Positions 32,169-41,703 of a stretch of 64,000 nt of DNA are shown piece after piece (the stretch's first letter is position 1; each line of letters begins with the position of its first letter). The notes beneath the pieces were generated by a model that ran no database searches, was not told the origin of the DNA, and saw only the letters and a list, made by a program, of their open reading frames with translations. The position numbers were made by a program, and so were the translations under genes. The stretch spans positions 14,534,450-14,598,449 of the forward strand of contig NC_134026.1 of assembly GCF_964204645.1 (NCBI RefSeq), written 5' to 3'. This DNA comes from Tubulanus polymorphus. Taxonomy: Eukaryota; Nemertea; Palaeonemertea; Tubulaniformes; Tubulanidae.

Positions 32169-32338
32169 TTTTAATAGAAAAATATTGAAATAATACAAGA
32201 GTGATATTAGCGGTTAAATCTTTTTGATTTCTGTTCACGCTATTGGTTAAAAAGAATTGACTGAATTTAAAAAGAAATCAAAAAGATTTAACCGCTAATA
32301 TCACTCTTGTATTATTTCAATATTTTTCTATTAAAACT
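32169..32338. repeat. 170-bp palindrome in the 2.9-kb element
   Basis: TTTTAATAGAAAAATATTGA ... AGTGATATTAGCGGTTAAAT at the left pairs with ATTTAACCGCTAATATCACT ... TCAATATTTTTCTATTAAAA at the right; the centre is near 32253. It lies at the inner edge of the right TIR. Confidence 0.8.
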
Positions 32339-32828
32339 GTATTAGATATTTTAGGATTTTTGGCGCCATTATCTAAAGTATCGACAAGTTCAGTAATTAA
32401 ATATGTTCCCTTTAATGATATTTGATAAATCATTGTAATACTATCGATTTTATATTGTCTTCCATACTCTAAATTTGTTGCTGAGATATAATTTTTAATG
32501 TTAAATAATGAAAATAATTCATTGGTTTCATTGATTTCGATTTTGAATATCGGTTCTTCTTCTTCTATGTTTATTTTATAACAAAACTTTTATTAAAACT
32601 CATTCAAATATAAATATTCAATGTTAAAATATGAATTATTTCTCACACTTAACTCACACTTTTATGTTAAAAAATCTAATTTTAATCAACTCGTTAATTA
32701 CTCGTTAATTTCTATTTTATTTCACACTTTACTCACACTTTACTCACATTTTTATGATTAATATAAAAATGATTCATAATTTATTTTCAAATATATGACA
32801 TTCATGTAAATAATATTCATATTATTAG

Positions 32829-32924
32829 AGTAATAGGGAATAATTTGTTTCATATCAAAGGTTGAAGGGGGGAGTGAGCTCGACCCTTCGACCTTTGGTA
32901 TGAAACAACTTATTCCCTATTACT
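32829..32924. repeat. Right terminal hairpin of 2.9-kb element
   Basis: AGTAATAGGGAATAATTTGT and its inverted partner ending TTATTCCCTATTACT; mirror of 30022-30118. Confidence 0.8.
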
Positions 32925-33364
32925 AATGTTGAACTCCTTTCATACAAGTAAAGGTGGAAACGCCTGACGGACCAGTAAATGGCGAGCGCTTCGCGATCAA
33001 TTTGCGGATATCGAGCCTCGGTCGCTGACAGAGGATGACTCGCGAAGTGTATCGGAGTTATCACATTACGATTAGGTTCTTTCTGGGCAAGAACTGCGCC
33101 AAGCCCGATCGGACTGCCATCTACATACAGGATTGTCTGTTTTCCGGGATCGAAATAACCCAAAATGGTTTTGGCAGATAGGGCAGCTTTTAAGTTGATC
33201 CAAGGCCAACTGCGTCAATTTCCGTAGCGGTCTGGTAATGAGCGCGAAATCTTTGATGAATCGAGAACAGAACGCTGCGGAACTAAGGAGGCTACGAATC
33301 TCTGTTACGTTGGTCGGTGAAGAGATTGCAAGTCATCTACCTTACGAGAGTCAGGTGAGATACC
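32925..33364 (-). pseudogene. pol: Gypsy II RT end and RNase H
   Basis: The minus strand reads the RT tail and RNase H start (LYVDGSPIGLGAVLAQKEPN, then ATEARYPQIDREALAI), up to YLYERSST, where the 2.9-kb element interrupts. Upstream (33170-33364) the frame is damaged near 33310 but reads ISPDSRKVDDLQ and similar Gypsy connection sequence. It stops at 33364, where Polinton C starts. Confidence 0.85.
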
Positions 33365-33554
33365 AGTAATAGGGGTAATAGGCTTTCAGATCAAAGGTCG
33401 AAAGGTCGAGCTCATAAAAAATGAAAAAATATGAAAATAACAATAATTTCTATTTGAATTAGTAGCAAAACTCATAAAAAATGAAAAATAATTCTCGCAC
33501 GCTCGAATTTATTTTTCATTTTTTATGAGTTTCACTCCTATTACCCCTATTACT
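33365..33554. repeat. Left terminal hairpin of Polinton C
   Basis: AGTAATAGGGGTAATAGGCT and CAAAGGTCGAAAGGTCGAGC, then TCATAAAAAATGAAAAA pairing with ATTTTTCATTTTTTATGAG, closing in CCTATTACCCCTATTACT. Confidence 0.85.
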
Positions 33555-33798
33555 CTTAAAATATTCATATATATGGATAATATATATATGAATAACATTT
33601 AAATTGACAGATTATTCAATATAAATTAAGTGTTAGTAAAAAAGTAACGAGTAATTAACGAGCTCTTATATAATATATAGATAGATATATTTACAACATT
33701 ATTTCAATATTTATATTTGTATGAGTTAGATTTTTAAACATTAAAAGTGTTAGTAAAGTGTGATTGAAATAATACATGATATAAATCATTGAACTTCT

Positions 33799-33820
33799 AA
33801 AATCAATTTCGTAAAAAAAT
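33799..33820 (+). promoter_or_regulatory. Early-type promoter-like motif before HNH gene
   Basis: AAAATCAATTTCGTAAAAAAAT, one of five closely similar sequences placed 11-22 bp before polymerase, small-gene and nuclease starts. Confidence 0.5.
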
Positions 33821-33831
33821 ATGTATAATAA

Positions 33832-34500
33832 ATGGAATCAGAACACAGAACAACCACAAACTATAAATATTACACTGGTGTTATAAATATATACTACAAG
33901 AAGTGTTCTAAATGTGATTTAGATAAATTAGCTTTAACAGAATTTAGTAAGCGTAAGATTAGCAAAGATGGTTTTCAATATTGCTGTAAAACTTGTACTA
34001 AACTATATACCAAACAATATCGAGAAGATAATATAGAACATTATAATTATTATATGGCAGAATATATGAGAGAAAGATATCAAACAGATCTTAATTTTAG
34101 ATTGAAACAATGCTTAAGGACTAGATTAACACAATTATTCAACTAAGAAATACATTCAGAAACACTATCTAATTTATTGGGTTGTTCAGATGAATTCTTA
34201 AAATCATGGATAATATATCAATTCGATGATAAAATGAATATAGATAATTATGGTGAATACTTTCATATTGATCACGTGATGCCGATTTCTAAATTTGACA
34301 TGAGTGATGATTATAATAAGAAGCTAATCTGGAACTGGAGAAATTTAAGGCCTTTAGAAAAGAAAGAAAATATAATTAAATCTAACAAACTAGATATGAA
34401 ATTATATTTAGATCAACTGGATAAAGAAAAGACATTTGTTGAATTATGGAATAGTATTTCACAGAATCAACCGCATTCTGAGGTTTTAATCAGTGGTTAG
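33832..34500 (+). pseudogene. HNH endonuclease with zinc ribbon, one in-frame stop
   Basis: A zinc ribbon comes first (CSKCDLDKLALTEFSKRK and CCKTCTK), then an alpha-helical linker. The HNH core YFHIDHVMPISKFD with NWRNLRPLEKKENIIKSNK is typical of HNH nucleases that use a zinc ribbon. A TAA at 34144 splits an otherwise continuous frame of about 222 codons. In a virus-like element it may act as a homing or recombination nuclease; that is inference. A decayed duplicate of the C-terminus lies at 35943. Confidence 0.8.
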
Positions 34501-34865
34501 AAAGCTGGCAATTCTATTTGAGCTTTGTATGTCTATAATACATAGCTTTTGCTTACTACTAAAACATATGTTGCCAAATATATCTTGTTTTCAATTCTAA
34601 AGAATTAATTAACTTCATCATAAAGAACATCTGTTACAATCCAGGCAAACATGCAGAAATAATTAGTTTCGTCGAACGTGCGCCACGTCGGCAGTTAGAA
34701 ATCAACTTTCACATACATAGTACGTATTGGATATTCTCTCTCAAAACACAGTTTACAGTTCTAAATCTAAATTTAAGTACCGTTTTTGTAGTTATTATGA
34801 AGTAGGGAAACCTTTAAACATATTTAAGTACAGTAATTCATTTTCACGACATCTTTTAGATTAAA
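34501..34865. other. Non-coding spacer
   Basis: No frame of note; composition is less AT-rich than the flanking genes. Nothing recognised. Confidence 0.4.
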
Positions 34866-34954
34866 ATGGAATACAGAGATCAACCAGAAATTCCAAGCCA
34901 ACCATCGGAAAAGGAACTAATGCTGCTGGATAGTGAAAACAGGAATCAATAGAA

Positions 34955-35314
34955 ATGGAGGATGAAACTCTCGTAATTGACGAACAAACTTCACCAAAAT
35001 TACAAGAACATTTGGACTATCATCAAGAAATGGTGAAGATTCTGAGTGATGTAATACATAATAAACAATTACCAAAATTACCAGCAACGCGACTTAAATT
35101 GCTGTTGGGACTCAAAGAATCGAAAACTAAGAAAATGAGTGGAGATATCAGCGCCAGCTTTGAAAGAAAACTGAGAAGAATAGGTAGATTAATAAAATAT
35201 GAAAAATTCAAAATATTAGGATTAGCATTTAGTGAAGTAGTCAGATATTTACCAGAAATTGAAGAAATGATTGGAAACAATCCAGTAATTAAAGAATTCT
35301 GGACAAAATTATAA
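34955..35314 (+). CDS. Unrecognised protein of 119 aa
   Basis: MEDETLVIDEQTSPKLQEHL followed by mostly helical, charged sequence (RKLRRIGRLIKYEKFKILGL) and EEMIGNNPVIKEFWTKL at the end. A short frame (MEYRDQPEIPSQPSEKELML) begins at 34866, after ATTTTTAGATTAAAATGG-like context, and stops at 34950 in another frame. The two may be one gene with a shift. Rightward like its neighbours. No family known to me. Confidence 0.5.
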   Translation: MEDETLVIDEQTSPKLQEHLDYHQEMVKILSDVIHNKQLPKLPATRLKLLLGLKESKTKKMSGDISASFERKLRRIGRLIKYEKFKILGLAFSEVVRYLPEIEEMIGNNPVIKEFWTKL

Positions 35315-35404
35315 ATTATAACACTGAAGGTCTTAGATATAAAAAAATGTAATCTCGATTGTATATATCTGTTTTAATATTGTATTGATTACTGTTAACT
35401 AAGT

Positions 35405-35720
35405 ATTGCGCAATAACCGGTCCGATTGGACCGCTTTTCTGTTGTTCTCCATTGTTCTATTATTGATCGTTGTTAATGGCGGCGGTTGTTCTGTATTGAT
35501 TGTTTACTGTTAACTAAGTATTGCGCAATAACCGGTCCGAATGGACCGCTTTTCTATTGCTCTCCATTGTTCTATTATTGATCGTTGTTGACGGAAACAG
35601 CTGCTCAATTTTGATTGGTTACATTTCTATGTTTGAATATTGTAGTTTACAGAATAAAAATGTAACTGTGTATTGCGCAATAACCGGTCCGATTGGACCG
35701 CTTTTCTATTGTTCTCCATT
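35405..35720. repeat. Three direct repeats with a GC-rich hairpin
   Basis: ATTGCGCAATAACCGGTCCG and the following GGACCGCTTTTCT/GTTGTTCTCCATTGTTCTATTATTGATCG occur at about 35405, 35520 and 35671. Each holds CGGTCC-GATT-GGACCG (GAAT in the second copy), a stem-loop, and TTGCGCAA, a palindrome. Spacing is about 115 and 150 bp. Confidence 0.85.
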
Positions 35721-35942
35721 GTTCTATTATCGATCGCTAAAATTACATAATAAATATATGTGTTTATGAAATAATATTTCCACCAGTCGTTTCGTTGAAT
35801 TGATTTTCAGTTGAGGATTTATTATCGAGGATCCGAAATGACTTATCAAAAGCAGCGAGGAATGAAAAAGGATGACGTTAGTCGAAGAAATGGAAGAGGA
35901 TTCTAAAATGTTAATCAATTTTAATAAAAATTTGATTTATAA

Positions 35943-36158
35943 ATGGAAAGGAATGATGAATACAATAAAAAACTTATTTGGAATTGGAAAAATTTAAGAC
36001 CTCTTGAAAAGAAAGAAAATAAAATATAATCTAATAAACTAGATTGACAGTTATATTTAGAACAGTTAACAAAGGCAAAGAAATTTATTGATCAATGGAA
36101 CAATGATCCAAATAATGAACAATACGTTGAGGAATTTGATATCAAGGATCCGAAATGA
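35943..36158 (+). pseudogene. Fragment of a second HNH nuclease
   Basis: MERNDEYNKKLIWNWKNLRP then LEKKENK, a stop, and NKLD repeat the C-terminal part of the gene at 33832-34500; the catalytic IDH part is absent. Its leader has ATCAATTTTAATAAAAATTTG, the early-type motif. Confidence 0.65.
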
Positions 36159-36466
36159 CTTATCTGGACAGTTATAACTACTGCTCCTAATAGATAAACA
36201 AAAGTAGTGAGATATCAAATAGAATTCAAATAAAATATATTAAAAAAGCAATAACTTCAACTAGCCATTATTTCTATTTTAATTTTTAATAATTTCTTTT
36301 ACAATTCTTTTCAAAAGAGAATACTTTATATCGCAAATAAAAAATCCTAAAAAAACAATAACTAATACTAAAATTTTTTACCTTTAACTAACTAGTATTA
36401 ACCCAAAGAGATGCTGGTATCATTTTATAATACTTATATTTTTTTTCGCTTTTTTCTCTAATATAA

Positions 36467-37069
36467 ATGTCAAAGAAATCGAGTAAGAATAGTATTGATA
36501 TTGAAAAGACATTAGATGATTTGGGTATAAGTGATAATAAAGATACAGTTGTAACTAATTGTGCTCAAGTTAATTGTAATATTGATTATGAATACTATTT
36601 ATATTGTAAACACCATCTTGAATTACTAATTGCTGGCGGGAAATCTAAAGAGTTTTTAACTAAGACTATTACTTTTCAAGAATTAGATGCTATGAAACCA
36701 GATAAAGTAATAAAATATTTTAATATTTATGAAGAAGCTAGATTAGCTAGAATAAATGATTCTATTTCAGATGGTATTGTCAAATGTTATTCTAAGTTAT
36801 GTAACCAGTTAATACCAATTGATGATGAAAATAAATTATATAGTGATTTAAAAAATGACTACTTAGTTATGACTGAATTACAAAAATGGGTTGGTTATGC
36901 TTCATTTCAATTAGGATCTGTTATGACATTAATTTCTACTGGTGTCATAATATTTTCGAACATCAAGCCTATGGAATATAAATCAGGTAAGAACGAAACA
37001 GATGTACTACAACCAAACGTCGAAACAGAAAATGAATCAGAACAAAAATTAACTAAAATAAATGAGTGA
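36467..37069 (+). CDS. Conserved Polinton protein of 200 aa with hydrophobic segment
   Basis: Lysine/serine-rich start, then a helical body with FQELDAMKPDKVIKYFNIYE and ARINDSISDGIVKCYSKLCN, and a hydrophobic stretch near 148-165 (GSVMTLISTGVIIFSNI). I recall similar proteins from animal Polintons, with no known function. Starts in a T-rich run plus CTAATATAAATG, the structural-gene type. Its last codons overlap the next start (AAATAAATGAGTGA). Confidence 0.6.
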   Translation: MSKKSSKNSIDIEKTLDDLGISDNKDTVVTNCAQVNCNIDYEYYLYCKHHLELLIAGGKSKEFLTKTITFQELDAMKPDKVIKYFNIYEEARLARINDSISDGIVKCYSKLCNQLIPIDDENKLYSDLKNDYLVMTELQKWVGYASFQLGSVMTLISTGVIIFSNIKPMEYKSGKNETDVLQPNVETENESEQKLTKINE

Positions 37070-37459
37070 TGGCGTTAAGAAAAAGCCTAGATCCGAGAAA
37101 CAAATTAAATGGACAAGAGAATTAGGTAAAAGATCTTCAGAATTAAAAAAAGCTAAGAAAAAAAATTAACTGATATAAATGAATCACAGACTTTATCTGA
37201 TATTAATTCAAATAATAATCCATCTGATTCTTCTAATAGTGAAAGAAATAATTACTTATATATTACAATTGGGTTAATCACAATTATTATATTATCCGGT
37301 GTAATATATAAATCAAAATTCAAATCTGATGATAAAGATGATTCCAATGATAATCGGAAACTTAGTTATCCGTGTACAGGCAATAAACCTATCATACCAG
37401 AAAATAAGTCAAATCATAAAGTCATTGAAACTAAATCTAAATTATTATTAATGGATTAA
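37063..37459 (+). pseudogene. Lysine-rich membrane protein, frameshifted
   Basis: MSDGVKKKPRSEKQIKWTRE then LGKRSSELKKAKKKN, stop by a shift in the AAAAAAAAA run near 37160. The other frame then continues to a membrane helix (YLYITIGLITIIILSGVIYK) and a polar tail. The basic start plus single helix is a pattern seen near Polinton integrases. ATG overlaps the preceding gene's last codons. Confidence 0.55.
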
Positions 37460-37465
37460 AATAAG

Positions 37466-38544
37466 ATGAAAAAAGAACAATATTTAAGAGATTTATATTA
37501 CAACCCAGAAAGTGAAGTATCATATTCTAACGTTTCAGAATTATGGAATAAAATTAAATCTGATAATGAAAATGGTAATATAAAATATAGTGAATTAAAA
37601 TCATGGTTACAAAATCAACCAACATATCAAATCCACAAGAAAATGGATAAAACTTATTTTACAAGAAAAGTTAAGGTTTCATATATCGATCAACAATGGC
37701 AAGCAGATTTAATTGACATGAAGAACTTAGAAGAATACAACAAAGGATATTTCTGGATATTAAATGTTATAGATATATTCAGTAGATATGCATGGTCAAT
37801 TCCAATCAAAAATAAAACTGGTATAGAAGTAACAAATGCTTTTAAATCTATATTTAAAGAAGCTATTCCAGATAAGATACAATTTGATGAAGGTAAAGAA
37901 TTTTATAACAAACATTTAAAAAAACTATTATCTGATAACGATGTAGATTATTTTCAACACATTCAGATAAAAAAGCATCTAATATAGAAAGATTTAATAA
38001 AACATAGAAAACTAGAATGTGGAAATATTTTACTGCTAATGAAACATATAAATATATCGATGTGTTAGATGATTTAGTGAAAGGTTATAATAATTCTAAA
38101 CATAGTTCTATAAATATGAAACCTATACAAGCTAGAAAAGAAGATAATTCGGAAATAGTTTGGAATAATTTATATGGAGCATTTGTTACACATGATTTCG
38201 GAGAACCTAAATTTAACAACACAATATCTAAATATAGAAAAACCTTTTATAAAGGTTATACCCCTAATTTTACAGAAGAAATATTTAAGATTAAAAAGAT
38301 AATATTAACTAAACCTTTTGTTTATAAATTAGAAGATTTAAAAGATGAAGAAATATTAGGTTATTTCTATGAACAAGAATTATCACTTGTACCAAATCCA
38401 GATGAAATAGAATACAAAATAGAAAAAGTATTGAGAACAAAAACTCTTAAAGGAAAAAAGTATTCTTTGGTGAAATATAAAGGATATGATGATAAATTTA
38501 ATGAATGGATTTTATCTAGTAAAATTAAAAGAATAAATGAATAA
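37466..38544 (+). pseudogene. Retrovirus-type integrase with C-terminal chromodomain, Polinton type
   Basis: The N-terminal part (37466-37987) carries the first two catalytic aspartates in WQADLIDM and IQFDEGKEF. A one-base insertion near 37953 and a TAG at 38005 follow; the third motif (SNIERFNKT) is in the shifted frame. From 38017 the frame runs through YNNSKHSSINMKP to a chromodomain at 38410-38535 (EYKIEKVLRTKTLKGKKYSL then VKYKGYDDKFNEW). It would insert the element and make 6-bp duplications; this copy cannot. Confidence 0.92.
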
Positions 38545-39079
38545 AGATTTATTTATATTTGAACCGCATAATATGTTAGTTACTGATGTAACCAATTGTG
38601 GTAAAACACATTTCATATTAGATTTGTTAGAAACTATTTATAAGAATCATTTTGATAATATGATATTATTCTGTCCTACTTATGAAATGAATCAAACATA
38701 TAATAGAGATATAGTTAAAATAAAAAAGTGTATTATATTAGATCCTAAAACAGTAAAAGAAAATTTAGATAATTGTATAAAAATAGCAATTGATACTTAT
38801 AAAGGATCAAATACATTATTCATTATAGATGATTGCGCAAATTTACATGATTCAAAAGTAAGAGAAAGTGAGTTATGTTATTTAGCTTTCTCTTGAAGAC
38901 ATTTCGGGATAACAACATGGGTTTTAAATCAAAAATATAATTCAATTGTTAAAGACTTTAGGGAGAATATAAGATTTCTAGTTTTATTCTACAATAAAGA
39001 TAGAAAATTTATGCAACAATCATTGGAAGAAAATCACATTATACCTACTGAATTACATGATGAATATATGAATATATAA
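38537..39079 (+). pseudogene. A32-type genome packaging ATPase, one in-frame stop
   Basis: About 180 codons. Walker A region is VTDVTNCGKTHF, with Asp17 where the first glycine of GxxxxGKT is expected. Walker B is TLFIIDDCA at about 94-102. A TGA at 38894 interrupts; the frame goes on with ITTWVLNQKYNSIVKDFREN and FYNKDRKFMQQ, conserved in FtsK/HerA-like viral packaging ATPases. It would pump DNA into the capsid. Starts overlapping the integrase stop. Confidence 0.88.
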
Positions 39080-39495
39080 ATTAAAGAATAATAAATGTTC
39101 AAAATTATTACTGAGACTACAATTTCCATATGAATATAAATTTATAAAATAACTATTTATATACCTATGTATTAGATACCCTATTTGATACCCTAATACC
39201 TGATACCCTATTAGATACCTTAAATACTTAAAACCCCCTTTTTTAAAATAAATATTATTTATACAATTTTCAACCAATTTATTTTTATTTTTTCAACTAA
39301 TATATGAATAAGTTTGAAAATAATAAAGGTTATTTATTATTACTGAGGTTTCAATTTCCATATGAATATCAGTTTATAAAATAAGATATTTTATGTATTA
39401 GATTGTATTAGATTGTATTAAATATGTATTAGATACCTTAAATACCTTAAATACTTAAAACCCCCTTTTTAAAATAAATATTATTTTTACAATTT
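39080..39495. repeat. Convergent non-coding region with a 170-bp direct repeat
   Basis: Two copies (about 39100-39285 and 39335-39500) share ATTACTGAG, CAATTTCCATATGAATAT, strings of TTAGATACC, then CTTAAATACTTAAAACCCCC and AAAATAAATATTATTT...ACAATTTTCAACC. It lies exactly where rightward and leftward genes meet. Confidence 0.75.
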
Positions 39496-40383
39496 TCAAC
39501 CTTTATTACTTTTTGAGTTAAATATAATTAATATCTTAATCACTTTCACCATCAGACCCCCTAACAATTTATTCAAATGCTCTATCGAATCTTCTTCTAA
39601 TCCTTCATTATTTTTATACTTATTCTTCACCCTTTTTACCGCATCATCAATAGTTGTTTCATTGTTATGCTTATTCATCCAATCAAATTTATCATTATTT
39701 TCTACTTTATGTTACATAGAATCTTTATTATCAATATCTGTAACTATATTTTCATTATTATCTTTATTAGTGTTTGCTCCTAATATTTCATTTACAATGT
39801 TTGATCCTAATATTTTATTAGCATCGGTTAAATCTAATTCATCTTTATTAGGTGTTGCTAATAATAAATGTTCATATAATTGTTTACCATTTACTTTTTT
39901 ATTTGAAACAAACTTTGTAACATATCTAAATGGGTGTTCTATAAATTCTCTTAAACCAACACGTTCTATAACATTAGTAATATGTACCTTTGTATTCATA
40001 TGTTTATTCCAATTTGATGGAGCGTTTGAAAATTCACCTTTACAATAATCACAAAAATTTCTTTTTTCACTAATATTTAATATTATTTCATTATTTGATG
40101 TAGAAGGTATTACATTATTAGATGTAGAAGGTATTACATTATTAGATGTAGAAGGTATTTCATTATTAGATGTAGAAGGTATTACATTATTATCAATTAC
40201 ATTATTTAAATTATCAACAACTTAACTTTTATTATTATCTATTTCTATTAGTTTAGTTTTATAAATTTTGAAAATAGGATCAAATATCAAAGCTATATTA
40301 CAAGGTATTATATGATATAAACCATCATTATTTTCATGTGTATCGATGTATGGAATATGGTTATATACTTTACCTCCTTCCAT
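39496..40383 (-). pseudogene. C2H2 zinc-finger gene with tandem peptide repeats
   Basis: Begins MEGGKVYNHIPYIDTHEN, has a TAA after NNKS, then four VIPSTSNN/EIPSTSNN repeats coded by a 24-bp tandem repeat at 40083-40195. A finger FCDYCKGEFSNAPSNWNKHM follows, then a conserved helical part (VGLREFIEHPFRYVTKF). A second stop at 39712 precedes an in-frame tail to 39496. Function unknown. The start overlaps the capsid pseudogene's run-on end. Confidence 0.65.
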
Positions 40384-41663
40384 TTATTATATAAATGTTT
40401 ATTAAAGTTAAAATTTTGATTCATAACACTATTTAATTGAGAATTTACAATATTTAGTTGTGCGTCAGATATAATATAAATGTGCATTTTAAAATTTTTG
40501 ATTCCTTTATTCTTTGTCATGAATAATTGTATTCCATCTTTAGTGTTTTGTAATTTTTTTCCAGAACCATGTAATGAATTATCCTCTGTTGTTCTAAAAT
40601 CTAACCATAATGCATATTTATTGCCGGTATAATAATCAATTTGATTAATATTACAATTTTCAGATGATTTTACTTTTTCATTCATAAAATGTTTTCTAAT
40701 TTCTGGCCATTGATCAATCATTCTCATTCCTTGACAAAATATTTTATTTGCTATTTCTTCGATAGTTATTTCTACTTTTGTTATTTCAGGATTATAATAA
40801 TTATCAATATTTATTGCGCCATTAGTATATGTTGCAATGGTAAAAAATATTAATATACCTTTAATAGATCTTCTTGGGAAGTTAATATTCTCATTAATTA
40901 TTTCATCATTTGTATTAATAGTTACAGTTTTAAATTTATCAATATAATCATATGATAATAAAAATCCTTGATTGTATTGAGTTTGAATTATACTTGAAAT
41001 ATTTTCATCAGTTTCTGTATCATATTCTAAACATATATTCGATAATTTATAACTCATATCTTTATTAACGCTAGATCTTACAATTTCATTTACAGGAGCA
41101 AATGTTATTTCGAATATAACGTCTTCTTGAATTGCGTATTTATATAAAGGCGCATTATTATTTATCAATTCAAACTCTAATGGAATTTTATATTTGCTTC
41201 CGTATATACTTTTTATCAATTTATCTATAGCATTAGTTAATATTGCATTATGTGCTTCTGATCTTAATTTATTTTGGTTTTCTGATTGGATTCCTTGAAA
41301 TATCATATTATTTCTATTTTCTTTAGTTAACCATAAATCTTTATAATGCATAAATAAATTATAATCATCTAATGAGAAAACTGTTTCTGGACCAATCTTT
41401 ATTGATAATTTTTTAATCAAATATCTTCCAACATTATCAACAACATAATTATTATTATTACCGATTACTTTTATATCGGCTGATAAATAAATACTATTTG
41501 GAACATAAAAAGTATTTTGTGTTAATCGAGGGATTCTAACATATAAAGTTTCATCAGGATTAATATTAGAAGGGTTATGAGTAATTATATGATGTGATCT
41601 TTCTGCTTTAATAGCATTAGATATTCTATGATTCTTAGAAGGATTGATATAACTCCCACTCAT
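40308..41663 (-). CDS. Major capsid protein of copy C, with run-on C-terminus
   Basis: 451 residues, no internal stop. Nearly identical to 19100-20347, with YVRIPRLTQNTFYVPNSIYL and IYIISDAQLNIVNSQL. After NSVM it lacks the usual TYR-stop and continues about 35 residues (NQNFNFNKHLYNKWKEVKYI ...) across the start of the zinc-finger gene. The first broken copy in A has the same change. The normal terminus would be near 40418. Confidence 0.88.
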   Translation of the reverse strand: MSGSYINPSKNHRISNAIKAERSHHIITHNPSNINPDETLYVRIPRLTQNTFYVPNSIYLSADIKVIGNNNNYVVDNVGRYLIKKLSIKIGPETVFSLDDYNLFMHYKDLWLTKENRNNMIFQGIQSENQNKLRSEAHNAILTNAIDKLIKSIYGSKYKIPLEFELINNNAPLYKYAIQEDVIFEITFAPVNEIVRSSVNKDMSYKLSNICLEYDTETDENISSIIQTQYNQGFLLSYDYIDKFKTVTINTNDEIINENINFPRRSIKGILIFFTIATYTNGAINIDNYYNPEITKVEITIEEIANKIFCQGMRMIDQWPEIRKHFMNEKVKSSENCNINQIDYYTGNKYALWLDFRTTEDNSLHGSGKKLQNTKDGIQLFMTKNKGIKNFKMHIYIISDAQLNIVNSQLNSVMNQNFNFNKHLYNKWKEVKYITIFHTSIHMKIMMVYII

Positions 41664-41703
41664 TTATTTAACAAAAAAATTAAATATTTATTTTTTATCA
41701 TGT

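Larger units (their letters stand above)
30022..32924. mobile_element. 2.9-kb compact element with hairpin ends, Polinton-related
   Basis: Sits inside Gypsy II RNase H. Its ends are inverted repeats of about 600 bp (30022-30617 and 32328-32924), each tipped by a hairpin of about 97 bp starting AGTAATAGGGAATAAGTTGT. Flanks are AATGGT on the left and AATG-T on the right, a 6-bp duplication with one base lost; removing the element restores the RNase H frame. The TIR holds part of a gene, repeated inverted at the other end. No polymerase, integrase or capsid gene, so it is non-autonomous. Confidence 0.8.

Noticed and set aside
35405-35480. Stem-loop plus T-run looking like bacterial rho-independent terminators
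   Set aside because: The context is eukaryotic mobile DNA and the T-run is interrupted; reported as a repeat instead.
39662-40048. Plus-strand 128-codon frame
   Set aside because: Antisense of the zinc-finger gene, which has the C2H2 motif and peptide repeats.
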